Source: Anaerolineales bacterium (GTDB taxonomy: Bacteria; Chloroflexota; Anaerolineae; Anaerolineales; Villigracilaceae). Taken from it: 64,000 nucleotides of DNA. The position numbers and the translations under genes are program-made. A model generated the notes under the pieces. That model saw nothing but the letters and a program-made list of their open reading frames with translations. It searched no databases and was not told the origin of the DNA. The stretch lies in contig JAHDWB010000001.1 of NCBI GenBank assembly GCA_023382595.1, positions 868,001 through 932,000 of the forward strand. Reading direction: 5' to 3'. Shown here one piece after another: positions 40,232 through 48,560 of the stretch (position 1 is the first letter of the stretch; the number at the start of each line of letters is the position of its first letter).

Positions 40232-40618
40232 GTGCCAAGCAAACTCACCATACTCATGCTCACCCTGGGCATTCTACTTTCCGCCTGCGGAGCATCCTCA
40301 AGTGGCGGAGCAACCACCGCCGTCGAAGGCTACATCACCGCCCTTGCAAGCAAAGACCAAGCCGCCCTCATCTCCAACTCCTGCGCGGACTGGGAAGATG
40401 ATGCCCTGCTCGAACTCGACTCCTTCGCCCTCGTTGAAGTCACTGTGGAGGATATGTCCTGCACCGAATCCGGCACAGACGGCGATAAAACTCTCGTGGA
40501 TTGTCAGGGCAAGTTCCAGATGAGTTATGGAGGCGAACCGCAGGAACTTGATCTCTCTGCTCGTACTTATGAAGTCATCGAGCAAAGCGGGGATTGGCTT
40601 GTCTGTGGCGTACGCTAA
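40232..40618 (+). CDS. Small lipoprotein, NTF2-like or SnoaL-like hypothetical
   Basis: 128-residue lipoprotein with signal peptide and lipobox (LLSACGASSSGG). The GTG start at 40232 has GGAGG five bases upstream and gives the right signal peptide; the ATG upstream does not. After the lipobox, TTAVEGYITALASKDQAALISNSC and the closing YEVIEQSGDWLVCGVR resemble the NTF2-like domains of other lipoproteins, but no named family is certain. It lies just before the acylation cassette in the same direction, separated by inverted repeats. Confidence 0.78.
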   Translation: MPSKLTILMLTLGILLSACGASSSGGATTAVEGYITALASKDQAALISNSCADWEDDALLELDSFALVEVTVEDMSCTESGTDGDKTLVDCQGKFQMSYGGEPQELDLSARTYEVIEQSGDWLVCGVR

Positions 40619-40625
40619 GAACTAG

Positions 40626-40704
40626 TTGGTGGTGGTCAGTTGGTAGTTGGTAGCAAATCTGCCGTCAACTGACTACCACCAACCGTCAACTACCAACCAC
40701 CAAC
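40626..40704. repeat. Inverted repeat (ttggtagttggt) before the acylation cassette
   Basis: GGTGGTCAGTTGGTAGTTGG is followed by CAACTGACTACCACCAACC and CAACTACCAACCACCAACC, so the region can fold into alternative hairpins. No T run. It lies between the lipoprotein gene and the micro-protein gene. Confidence 0.7.
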
Positions 40705-40708
40705 CGCA

Positions 40709-40822
40709 ATGAAATTCCTGAACCGCGAAAACCTCCTCGCCATCCTCCTCTGCCTCATCCTCATCGCCCTCGTCATCTTCACCGCAGACAGCAGCCCGAC
40801 GTGGATCTATCAAGGCTTCTAA
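40709..40822 (+). CDS. DltX-like membrane micro-protein (37 aa)
   Basis: A 37-residue reading frame: polar start MKFLNREN, one hydrophobic helix (about residues 9-25) and a C-terminal tail ending in WIYQGF. Its stop codon is immediately followed by the MBOAT ATG, so the two are translationally coupled. Size, one-helix topology, position next to the MBOAT gene and the aromatic-Ile-Tyr-x-x-Phe ending match DltX of the D-alanylation system, whose C-terminal tyrosine takes part in acyl transfer. Y34 is the matching residue. No clear Shine-Dalgarno. The assignment is inference from size, context and motif. Confidence 0.7.
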   Translation: MKFLNRENLLAILLCLILIALVIFTADSSPTWIYQGF

Positions 40823-42256
40823 ATGGCGCTTGAAAACATCCTGATTCTCGCCGCCGCCTCGCTCCTCTGGGCAATGATCTCCCGCAACCACGGCAGGACG
40901 TGGTTCATGCTCATCGCCAGCGTCGTCGTCATCTTCTGGCTGCAACCCGCCCTCCCCATCCGCGGCGCCGACTTCTTCACACCCCTCGCCACGCTCGTGC
41001 TCGTCGTCCTCACCTGGTTCATCACCGCCGACGACGAAACCCGCAAGCAGCGCAAAAACATCATCATCCTTCTTATCGTTGCAGGCGTCGTCCTACTCCT
41101 CAACCTCACCCGCTTCCTCCCCGCAGACTTCCAACTCCTCACCGCCTCGCGCCCACCCCAACTCGAAACGACTCTCCTCATCTTATTGATAACAGGACTG
41201 ACGCTGTTAGCGTTATCTCGTCTGACACGTTTCAGCGCTTCCTTCTTGACCTTTGGTCTGGTTCTAACCATCGGGCTTTTTCTGCTCATCAAGATTCCCG
41301 CCTTATCTCTCTGGCTCGCATCTTTCCTTCGCACACTCTCCGGTCAATCGCTGACCAACGTCTCCATTAACGACTTCCGCTGGTTGGGATTCTCCTACGT
41401 CGCCTTCCGCATCATCCATACGATTCGAGACCGCCAAATGGGGCGGCTGCCATCCGTAGACGTGGGCGAGTTCATCACCTACGTCATCTTCTTCCCCGCC
41501 TTCACCGCCGGTCCCATTGACCGCCTTGAACGTTTTATCAAAGACCTGCGCACTCCCTTTGCGGGTCTGAATCTTGAAACTTTCTACCCCGCAGGTCAAC
41601 GCCTGTTGCTTGGATTGTTCAAAAAATTCGTCATCGCGGACGCGCTGGCTCTCATCGCCCTGAACGACACGAACGCCACCCAAGTCACTTCCACCTTTTG
41701 GATGTGGGTCATCGTCTACGCCTACGCCTTCCAAATCTACTTCGACTTCAGCGGCTACACCGACATTGCTCTCGGCATCGCGCAACTGCTCGGGATCAAA
41801 CTCCCAGAGAACTTCGCTTCACCCTATCTCAAACCCAACTTGACCCAATTCTGGAACAACTGGCACATGACTCTCACGCAGTGGTTCCGTGCTTATTTCT
41901 TTAATCCCGTCACCCGCTGGCTCAGGTCCTGGCAGAAACCGATGTCCATCCCGATGATGATTCTGCTGACCCAAGTCGCCACCATGCTGCTGATCGGCTT
42001 CTGGCACGGCGTGACGTGGAACTTCACCCTCTGGGGCTTATGGCACGGACTTGGACTCTTCATCCACAATCGCTGGAACGACGTCACCAAAGCTAAAGCC
42101 GCTGCTTGGACGACCACGCCAACAAAACAAGCCGCGCTCAACGTCAGCGGTATTTTGCTCACTTTCCACTTCGTGGCGATAGGCTGGATATTCTTTGCAT
42201 TGTCATCGCCTGCTGTTTCATGGCAAGTCATTTTGAAATTATTTGGAGTCAATTAA
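40823..42256 (+). CDS. MBOAT family membrane O-acyltransferase (DltB/AlgI-like)
   Basis: 477-residue polytopic membrane protein of the MBOAT superfamily. Conserved features are FFPAFTAGPIDRLERF (entry to the core), FQIYFDFSGYTDIALGIAQLLGI, FWNNWHMTLTQWFRAYFF with the conserved histidine-bearing segment, and IGFWHGVTWNFTLWGLWHGLGLF with the catalytic histidine. About eleven or twelve membrane segments. DltB, AlgI and PatA/B-type systems are the closest in motif order. It abuts the micro-protein gene and is followed by an SGNH protein, so it probably moves an acyl group through the membrane to an envelope polymer. Confidence 0.93.
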   Translation: MALENILILAAASLLWAMISRNHGRTWFMLIASVVVIFWLQPALPIRGADFFTPLATLVLVVLTWFITADDETRKQRKNIIILLIVAGVVLLLNLTRFLPADFQLLTASRPPQLETTLLILLITGLTLLALSRLTRFSASFLTFGLVLTIGLFLLIKIPALSLWLASFLRTLSGQSLTNVSINDFRWLGFSYVAFRIIHTIRDRQMGRLPSVDVGEFITYVIFFPAFTAGPIDRLERFIKDLRTPFAGLNLETFYPAGQRLLLGLFKKFVIADALALIALNDTNATQVTSTFWMWVIVYAYAFQIYFDFSGYTDIALGIAQLLGIKLPENFASPYLKPNLTQFWNNWHMTLTQWFRAYFFNPVTRWLRSWQKPMSIPMMILLTQVATMLLIGFWHGVTWNFTLWGLWHGLGLFIHNRWNDVTKAKAAAWTTTPTKQAALNVSGILLTFHFVAIGWIFFALSSPAVSWQVILKLFGVN

Positions 42257-42350
42257 TGTCGTTGCGAGGAGGGTGATCTTTCCGACGAAGCAATCTCCCA
42301 GTTATCAGGGGGATTGCTTCGGGCAGAGAACACCGCCCTCGCAATGACGG
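42257..42350. repeat. Dispersed palindromic repeat (cgtcattgcgagg type), complete copy
   Basis: Left end TGTCGTTGCGAGGAGGG and CGAAGCAATCTCCC; right end GGGGATTGCTTCGGGC and CCCTCGCAATGACGG. The inverted ends match the repeats in the nuo operon. Lies between the MBOAT and SGNH genes. Confidence 0.85.
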
Positions 42351-42362
42351 AATAAAAGAATC

Positions 42363-43466
42363 ATGAATCAAGAAATCAAACCCCTCAACGTCCTCATCAA
42401 GGGACTGCTCTTATTCACCCTCTTCAACCTCGTCATCGCCGCATGGCAGCCGGGGGTTGGACAGTTCTCGCTTTACAACGCCCTCTACCCGGGGCGGGAG
42501 CGATTGCCTTTCGGCGAGAACCCCAAGCAATCCTACAACCTCAGTCTCTTCGACCTTGACGCTATGTTCGCCTCACATGTAATCGCTGGTACACCAAAAT
42601 CTGACGATGAATTCCGCGTCATCATTGTTGGAGACTCATCGGTGTGGGGAACCTTGCTCAAGCCAGAAGAAACATTGGCTGGGCAACTCAACGCGGATAA
42701 TCTCAACGCCTGCGGAAAAAATGTCAATGCATATAACTTGGGGTATCCGACTATCTCCCTCACAAAAGATGTGATGCTGCTATCCTACGGAATGCAATAC
42801 AACCCCGACCTCATCATCTGGATGACCACGCTCGACGCGTTCCCGCTGGAGAAGCAAACGTCCACGCCGCTGGTGGCTAACAATGAAGAAAAGGTCCGGG
42901 AACTGGCGACCAGCCATGGATTAAGAGTCGAGGCGGATGATCCCAATTTCGAAGTCGAATCTTTCTGGGATAAAACCTTCATTGGCGACCGCCGCGCATG
43001 GGCAGACTTTTTCCGTTTACAGATCTATGGTGTGATGTGGTCCGCCACCGGCATTGACCAGTTTTATCCTGAACGATATGAGCGCGCGCAAACCGATTTC
43101 GAAGCGGACGATAGTTACCACAACCTGACTGCGCCTTTGAGTGAAGATGCACTAGCCATTAATGCTTTGGAAACAGGTTTTCGAGTTGTGGGCGAAACGC
43201 CCATGCTGCTCGTAAATGAGCCGATGTTAATAAGTTCGGGCGCGAACAGCGACATCCGCTATAATTTTTTCTACCCGCGCTGGGTGTATGATGAGTATCG
43301 CGAAATCATGTTTGCGTTGAGTGAGCGCAACGGCTGGATGTATGTTGATCTATGGGATATTATCCCCGCGAATGAATTTACCAACAGCGCGATCCATCTA
43401 ACGCCCGCTGGCGAGAAATTACTGGCGGAAACGCTTGCGCCATATATTATGGAAGCGTGTAAATAA
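42363..43466 (+). CDS. SGNH-type membrane-anchored acyl-transfer partner (DltD/AlgX-like)
   Basis: 367-residue protein with one N-terminal hydrophobic anchor (GLLLFTLFNLVIAAW) and an extracytoplasmic SGNH-hydrolase-like domain. The nucleophile block is IIVGDSSVWGTLL, the conserved Gly/Asn block is AYNLGYPTISL, and the catalytic His is in AIHLTPAGEKLL. AlgJ/AlgX and DltD are SGNH-type partners of MBOAT acyltransferases and receive or deliver the acyl group outside the membrane. This gene is directly after the MBOAT gene, fitting such a role. The substrate polymer is unknown. Confidence 0.82.
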   Translation: MNQEIKPLNVLIKGLLLFTLFNLVIAAWQPGVGQFSLYNALYPGRERLPFGENPKQSYNLSLFDLDAMFASHVIAGTPKSDDEFRVIIVGDSSVWGTLLKPEETLAGQLNADNLNACGKNVNAYNLGYPTISLTKDVMLLSYGMQYNPDLIIWMTTLDAFPLEKQTSTPLVANNEEKVRELATSHGLRVEADDPNFEVESFWDKTFIGDRRAWADFFRLQIYGVMWSATGIDQFYPERYERAQTDFEADDSYHNLTAPLSEDALAINALETGFRVVGETPMLLVNEPMLISSGANSDIRYNFFYPRWVYDEYREIMFALSERNGWMYVDLWDIIPANEFTNSAIHLTPAGEKLLAETLAPYIMEACK

Positions 43467-43555
43467 GAATACATATCATGTTGAGCAGGGCGAAACATCT
43501 TTACGCTTATCGAAGATGCCGCCATGCTCGGAGTGAAAATCAGGAGTTCGTTTTC

Positions 43556-44524
43556 ATGAAAGTTCGTTCACTTTTTATTTTATTGGTTGTCCTGCTGGCA
43601 TCATGCACCAGCGCGCCAGTGACATCGCAACCTGAAATGGAGCCGGTATTCCAACCCGCAATAGAAACGGATGTTGTGCCCGAACAAAACGCCACCACAA
43701 TCCCGCAAGCGGTTGAGACGATCACCGAGGAGAAAATCCCAACCGCGGTCGCACCACGCTCCACGCTCGCACCGGATGAATGGAAGTCACTGCCCATCGT
43801 GCCGACGGTCAGTGATGCGATGAAGGACGTGTACAAGCGCGGACTGGCGATGGGACGCGATCCGCACGCTTTTGCAAAAGTGGGGGATTGCCAGACCAAC
43901 ACCGGCTTCTATCTCGTTGACTTTGATCATGAAGACAGGTACAGCCTCGGCGAAGAGTATTCCTATCTCCAGGACACGATAGATTACTACGAAGGTTCGT
44001 TCTCGCGCACCAGTCTCGCCATGCGCGACGGATACAATGTCGCCGCCATTCTTACTCCCTTGCGCGCCGACCCAACCCAATGCGAGAAGAATGAACATCC
44101 CATCGCATGTGAATTCCGCCTGCATAATCCGAGCGTCGCCATTATCAGCCTCGAGACCAACTTCAATGATCGTCCCGCCGATGATTACGGCAGGTACATG
44201 CGTCAGATCATCGAATATTCCATTGAGCAGGGCGTGGTTCCCATCCTTGCCACCAAGGGGGACAATCTCGAGGGCGACCACAGCATCAACGCGGAGATCG
44301 CGAAGATCGCGATGGAATACGACATTCCGTTGTGGAATTTCTGGGCGGCGCTTCAACCCCTGCCGAACACTGGGTTTGACACCGAATTGAACGACGGCTT
44401 CCACCTGTCCTTTTCCCGCAATTTCTTCGATCAGCCCCGAAATATGCAAAGAGGCTGGCCCTGGCGCAATCTCACCGCGTTACAGGCGTTGGATGCGGTG
44501 AGAAAAGAGTTGCAGGAGCAGTAA
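43556..44524 (+). CDS. SGNH-like lipoprotein with Cys at the nucleophile position
   Basis: 322-residue lipoprotein. The signal peptide ends in LLASCTSAP (lipid at Cys17). A Pro/Thr/Glu-rich spacer of about 60 residues is followed by a SGNH-like domain: AKVGDCQTN near residue 112, where the usual GDS serine is cysteine, IISLETNFND as the glycine/asparagine region, and NDGFHLS in the late catalytic His position. I chose 43556 (GGAG upstream) over a longer frame that starts in repeat DNA. A Cys nucleophile or a non-catalytic binding role are both possible. It lies between the SGNH gene and the carrier-protein gene, part of the same cassette. Confidence 0.78.
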   Translation: MKVRSLFILLVVLLASCTSAPVTSQPEMEPVFQPAIETDVVPEQNATTIPQAVETITEEKIPTAVAPRSTLAPDEWKSLPIVPTVSDAMKDVYKRGLAMGRDPHAFAKVGDCQTNTGFYLVDFDHEDRYSLGEEYSYLQDTIDYYEGSFSRTSLAMRDGYNVAAILTPLRADPTQCEKNEHPIACEFRLHNPSVAIISLETNFNDRPADDYGRYMRQIIEYSIEQGVVPILATKGDNLEGDHSINAEIAKIAMEYDIPLWNFWAALQPLPNTGFDTELNDGFHLSFSRNFFDQPRNMQRGWPWRNLTALQALDAVRKELQEQ

Positions 44525-44570
44525 TATAACCAACTACTCAACCAACGGGTTTATACAAAAGGAATCAACC

Positions 44571-44816
44571 ATGACAACCGAAATCATCACACCTATTGCA
44601 AAGTTCATTGCCGAAAAGATCCTCAAACAGCAAAATAAATCCATCGCCGCGGACGAAGCTCTCATCTCCAGCGGATTGATCGACTCATTCAGCCTGATGG
44701 ACCTGGCGCTCTTCATCGAAGACACCTTCGGCGTGCGTATCGAAGACACCGAGTTGAACGCGGAGACGTTCGATAATTTGGAGCAACTCGCCGCGTTGAT
44801 CTCCGTTCGCAAGTAA
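44571..44816 (+). CDS. Acyl carrier protein (DltC-like)
   Basis: 81-residue carrier protein. The phosphopantetheine attachment serine is in SSGLIDSFSLMDLALFIEDTFG (residue near 40), the standard DSx motif. Acidic, helical, normal length. The ATG is preceded by AAAGGA. It stands between the SGNH-like lipoprotein and the acyl-AMP ligase. As DltC does for D-alanine, it would hold the activated acyl group and hand it to the MBOAT protein at the membrane. Confidence 0.9.
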   Translation: MTTEIITPIAKFIAEKILKQQNKSIAADEALISSGLIDSFSLMDLALFIEDTFGVRIEDTELNAETFDNLEQLAALISVRK

Positions 44817-44821
44817 TTCAT

Positions 44822-44875
44822 TAACCGCGAAACACGCAAAGACTTAAAAAGTTTTCTTCGCGTGCTTGGCGGTAA
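44822..44875. repeat. Inverted repeat between carrier-protein and ligase genes
   Basis: ACCGCGAAACACGCAAAGAC and TTTTCTTCGCGTGCTTGGCGGT form a long imperfect hairpin with loop TTAAAAAG. Typical of intergenic repeats in this window. Confidence 0.7.
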
Positions 44876-44881
44876 AAACTA

Positions 44882-46564
44882 ATGTCCACATTACCCAACC
44901 TCCTCCAAGGCAACTATCAAGAAGTCCCCGACAAGACCAGCATCATCCTCCAGCACGCGGGGCAGGATGACAAGCCGCTGACGTACCGTGATCTGATCCG
45001 CGGCGCGAACCGCTATGCGCTGACCTACGCCCGCGAAGGCATTCAGCCTGGCGAAGTGGTCATTCTGATTCTCCAACATGGCGAAGACCTCGTCTATGCC
45101 TTCTGGGGCGCGATCCTGCACGGCGCGATTCCCTCCATCATGCCGTTCCTGACAGAGAAACTCGCGCCCGAAAAATATCGCGCCGACCTTGCTTCGCTCA
45201 TCTCCATCACCAAGACGACCACCATCGTCACCTACCCCGAATTTGAAGCGGAAGCGCGCGGCGCGCTCGTTGAAGGCGACTCGGTACGCCATGTGATTCT
45301 AACGAATGGCATCGAAGCCGAAGCCGACCCCAATTTTGAAACGCTGCAAGGGTTCAAATCAACGCCCGAAGATATCGTCGTACTGCAACACTCCTCAGGC
45401 ACAACGGGTTTGCAAAAAGGCGTGGCACTTTCGCATCGCGCTGTGCTGAATCAACTCAACGCTTATGGCAGCGCAATAAAACTCGACCCCGCGCATGATG
45501 TCATCGTCTCGTGGCTGCCGCTCTATCACGACATGGGCTTTATCGCCTGCTTCCTCATGCCCGTGCTCATGCGCGTTCCGCTCGTCAACATGTCACCGTT
45601 CGATTGGGTGCGCGCGCCTTACCGCCTGCATCAAGCCGTCTCGCAATACAAAGGCACGCTTACCTGGCTGCCCAACTTCGCCTACAACTTCTGCGCCCAC
45701 AAAATCCGCGAGCGCAACCTCGAAGGCGTTGACCTCTCTTCGTGGCGGGCAATCATCAACTGCTCCGAGCCTGTCCATGTGGAAAGCCATGACCTCTTCC
45801 ATGAAAAATTTTCAGCATACGGTTTGAAGAAGTCCGCGCTGCAAACGTGTTACGCGATGGCGGAGAATGTCTTTGCCGTGACTCAAAGTCCGCTGGATGG
45901 AACGCCCGTGGTGGATGTGATCGACCGTGAGACATTTATGACGAAGCGCCTCGCGACTCCGCCCCAGCCTGTTTCGCCGACCCTGACCATGACCTCGTCC
46001 GGGCATCCGCTGCCCAACACCCGCATCCGCATCGTGGACGAAGCCTTCAACGACCTGCCTGACCGCAGTGTGGGTGAGATCGCTGTGCAAAGCGACTGTA
46101 TGCTGACCGAATACTTCAACCGTCCCGATGCCACCGAAGCGGCAATCAAAAACGGCTGGTATCTGACAGGTGACTACGGCTACGTCGCAGATGGCGAGTT
46201 ATACGTCTCCGGGCGCAAGAAAGATTTGATCATCGTCGGCGGGAAGAACGTGTACCCGCAGGACTTGGAGACGCTTGCGAGCGAAGTAAAAGGCGTCCAC
46301 GCGGGGCGGGTGGTCGCATTCGGCATGTATGACGAAGAGGAAGGGACCGAGGAGGTGGTCATCATCGCCGAAGCAGAATCAACTTCCCCGTCGGAGATGG
46401 AGGCGATAGCGGATGCCATCCGCAAGCACGTCACCAAGAGCTCCGCCATCGCCCTGCGCCATGTCAAAGTGGTGGACGATAAATGGATCATCAAAACATC
46501 GAGCGGCAAGACGGCAAGGTCTGCGAACAAAGAGAAGTTCTTGAAGGAATTCGAGACAAGGTAA
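44882..46564 (+). CDS. Acyl-AMP ligase, fatty-acyl-AMP ligase-like
   Basis: 560-residue adenylate-forming enzyme. The P-loop-like motif HSSGTTGLQKGVALSH, the WLPLYHDMGFI motif, NCSEPV and YAMAEN (as in fatty-acyl-AMP ligases), WYLTGDYGYVADGELYVSGRKKDLIIVGGKNVYP and the C-terminal KTSSGKTAR with catalytic lysine are all seen. FAAL enzymes load acyl groups onto carrier proteins rather than CoA. Together with the adjacent carrier protein, it forms the activation half of the cassette, like DltA, but the substrate pocket appears to be of the fatty-acid type. Last gene of the cassette. Confidence 0.9.
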   Translation: MSTLPNLLQGNYQEVPDKTSIILQHAGQDDKPLTYRDLIRGANRYALTYAREGIQPGEVVILILQHGEDLVYAFWGAILHGAIPSIMPFLTEKLAPEKYRADLASLISITKTTTIVTYPEFEAEARGALVEGDSVRHVILTNGIEAEADPNFETLQGFKSTPEDIVVLQHSSGTTGLQKGVALSHRAVLNQLNAYGSAIKLDPAHDVIVSWLPLYHDMGFIACFLMPVLMRVPLVNMSPFDWVRAPYRLHQAVSQYKGTLTWLPNFAYNFCAHKIRERNLEGVDLSSWRAIINCSEPVHVESHDLFHEKFSAYGLKKSALQTCYAMAENVFAVTQSPLDGTPVVDVIDRETFMTKRLATPPQPVSPTLTMTSSGHPLPNTRIRIVDEAFNDLPDRSVGEIAVQSDCMLTEYFNRPDATEAAIKNGWYLTGDYGYVADGELYVSGRKKDLIIVGGKNVYPQDLETLASEVKGVHAGRVVAFGMYDEEEGTEEVVIIAEAESTSPSEMEAIADAIRKHVTKSSAIALRHVKVVDDKWIIKTSSGKTARSANKEKFLKEFETR

Positions 46565-46636
46565 TCGTTGCAACTTTGTGCCTGCCGCCTCCGTATATGG
46601 CTCAATACCATTTACAGCTAATTCGACGGAGGAAAC

Positions 46637-47575
46637 ATGGAACAACCTTTGAACGAAGAAAAGACACCTTCCAAACTCTGGAATGTAGTGCGCTGGATAC
46701 CGTTTGGACTGATGGTGTTATCCGTGTTGGCGTTGATCGGCATGATGCTGACAGGCGGTATGGTGAAGATCACCGGCTGGTATTTGATGCAGTTGGTTCC
46801 CCCGATATTGGGCGGTGTCACGCTCATCACAATTGTGATCTATGCCATTATTCGCCGCCGCATGAGCAGGGCATGGATCGCAACCGGAATGGCATCGCTC
46901 CTGAGCCTGTCCCCATTGATCTTGTGGTTTTCGCCAGTTGCTTATCCCGCTTCCCTTGAAAAGACAAACCCCACCGTCACGATCCGCCTGCCCACAGATG
47001 TTCCCCTGCGGGTGGCGTGGGGCGGCGATTCCATCAAGACGAATTATCACACCGCCGCGCCGGATCAGCGCTGGGCGTATGATCTGGTAGTGGAGCCGTA
47101 TTTCTCAGGCAGTGCCAATCTGGAAGATTACGGTTGTTACGGTGTTCCAGTCGTTGCCCCCATCGACGGGCTGGTCATCTCCGCCCATGACGGCGAACCT
47201 GATGAGGTGCCCGGCGTTCTCTCGAATAATTTCACCGCGCCAACCGGTAATCACGTAATGATCCGCATTGAGGAGACAGGGACCTATCTGGTCATCGCCC
47301 ACCTGAAGAATGGAAGCGTCGCCGTGCGAACGGGCGATACGGTGGAAGAAGGACAGACGATCGGTGAATGCGGAAATTCAGGCAATACCAGCGAACCGCA
47401 CATTCACATCCATCATCAACGCCAGGACCCGACAGAGTTTCCATTAAACTTTGCTGAGGGCTTGCCGCTTTATTTCAGAGACCATGACGGTCCTCCAATG
47501 CCCGTCGGAGGTTTCCGCATGGAAGGCGAGACCATCATCGCAGAGGGCGATATCGTCCAGCACACAGGGAGGTAA
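46637..47575 (+). CDS. M23 family metallopeptidase, membrane anchored
   Basis: 312-residue protein with three N-terminal hydrophobic segments and an extracytoplasmic M23 (LytM) domain. Zinc-site motifs: DQRWAYDLV holds the Asp of the HxxxD-like site, GVPVVAPIDGLV, YLVIAHLKNGSVAV and the HxH in PHIHIHHQR. Members hydrolyse peptidoglycan cross-links; several are degenerate. The first histidine of the site is displaced, so activity is not certain. A strong GGAGG precedes the ATG. It follows the acylation cassette by 72 bp. Confidence 0.85.
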   Translation: MEQPLNEEKTPSKLWNVVRWIPFGLMVLSVLALIGMMLTGGMVKITGWYLMQLVPPILGGVTLITIVIYAIIRRRMSRAWIATGMASLLSLSPLILWFSPVAYPASLEKTNPTVTIRLPTDVPLRVAWGGDSIKTNYHTAAPDQRWAYDLVVEPYFSGSANLEDYGCYGVPVVAPIDGLVISAHDGEPDEVPGVLSNNFTAPTGNHVMIRIEETGTYLVIAHLKNGSVAVRTGDTVEEGQTIGECGNSGNTSEPHIHIHHQRQDPTEFPLNFAEGLPLYFRDHDGPPMPVGGFRMEGETIIAEGDIVQHTGR

Positions 47576-47599
47576 AAAAACATGGAACCTGCCCCATAG

Positions 47600-47617
47600 A
47601 CCCCCATATCTGGGGGT
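47600..47617. promoter_or_regulatory. GC-tract dyad, possible repressor operator
   Basis: ACCCCCATATCTGGGGGT is a perfect dyad around TATC. A second related half site, GACCCCCATATATGGG, lies at 47705-47720, closer to the CPBP gene. Operators of CsoR/FrmR-type metal sensors have C-tract/G-tract dyads of this form, so a metal-responsive repressor is possible; no such repressor gene is in the window. Confidence 0.45.
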
Positions 47618-47746
47618 ATGGAATCGACAATTCTGTACGTTTCATGGCTCCCAAAACCCGTGAGACCTCAACAGATGTCAGCACATCCCAACACGGGCAG
47701 GGGGGACCCCCATATATGGGATTTGCATATTTGTCAGGAAATGCTA

Positions 47747-48508
47747 ATGAGAATAATGGATCGCAAACAACTGACCGTCTTCCTCGTCCTCCTCATCGTT
47801 TACGCGCTTTGCGCCTTTGCCACCTACGCCTTCTTCGTCGATCAACTCGCGGACAGCATGGGCATTCCCATGCCAGACATGGGCGTGCCGAACTGGGTGG
47901 TCGGGCTTGCCAACGCGGGCATCGTGCTGGTCGCATACGGGTTGCTCGGTCTGGCGGGTTATTGGTTCGCGCGCAAACTTGACCTGCCCGGCATCTTCAG
48001 CGCAGACGGGAACTGGCGTCGCTGGTTCGCCATCCCGCTCCTGCTCGGTCTGGTCTGCGGTGTATTCCTCGTCCTCGGCGATTTGCTCTTCGCGCCCATC
48101 AATGACTTCGGCAGGTTCCCGCATCCAGAATTCCCTGTCTCGATCATCGCCTCCCTCAGCGCGGGCATCGGCGAGGAGATTCTCTTCCGTGGATTTGTCT
48201 TCGGCTTGTGGGGACTCCTGCTTAACTGGCTTCTCCAACGCCTCAACCGACGTTCGCTCGTTTTGTGGGTCGCCAACGTCATCGCCGCGCTGGCGTTTGG
48301 CGCCGGGCACCTCGGCTCGCTCTTCTTCCTGACAGGCGCTTCCTCCTTCGCCGAACTGAATCCCGTACTACTGGCAGAAGTCTTCCTCCTGAATGGACTC
48401 ATCGGACTCGTCGCTGGCGAACGCTACATGAAAGACGGTTTAGTCGCCGCGGCAGGCGTCCACTTTTGGACGGATGTTGTTTTCCATGTGATGTGGGGAT
48501 TGTTCTAA
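47747..48508 (+). CDS. CPBP family intramembrane glutamic endopeptidase-like protein
   Basis: 253-residue membrane protein with eight or so hydrophobic segments and the CPBP (Abi/Rce1) motif GIGEEILFRGFVFG (EExxxR) plus a late conserved histidine region, FGAGHLG and HFWTDVVFH. Members cleave proteins in the membrane or modify prenyl groups, and some give bacteriocin self-immunity. The ATG at 47747 has AGGAA at a proper distance; ATGs at 47741 and 47756 are alternatives. Two GC-tract dyads lie in the 170-bp leader. Confidence 0.9.
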   Translation: MRIMDRKQLTVFLVLLIVYALCAFATYAFFVDQLADSMGIPMPDMGVPNWVVGLANAGIVLVAYGLLGLAGYWFARKLDLPGIFSADGNWRRWFAIPLLLGLVCGVFLVLGDLLFAPINDFGRFPHPEFPVSIIASLSAGIGEEILFRGFVFGLWGLLLNWLLQRLNRRSLVLWVANVIAALAFGAGHLGSLFFLTGASSFAELNPVLLAEVFLLNGLIGLVAGERYMKDGLVAAAGVHFWTDVVFHVMWGLF

Positions 48509-48530
48509 ACGCGCCTAATCCCTCGGCTTC

Positions 48531-48548
48531 ACTGTCCACCCGGCTAGT
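48531..48548. promoter_or_regulatory. 18-bp dyad related to the CPBP-cluster leader motif
   Basis: ACTGTCCACCCGGCTAGT resembles the dyads at 53386, 53897 and 57686. Unlike them it lies between convergent gene ends and has no adjacent hairpin. Confidence 0.4.
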
Positions 48549-48560
48549 GTGTCCATCCGA

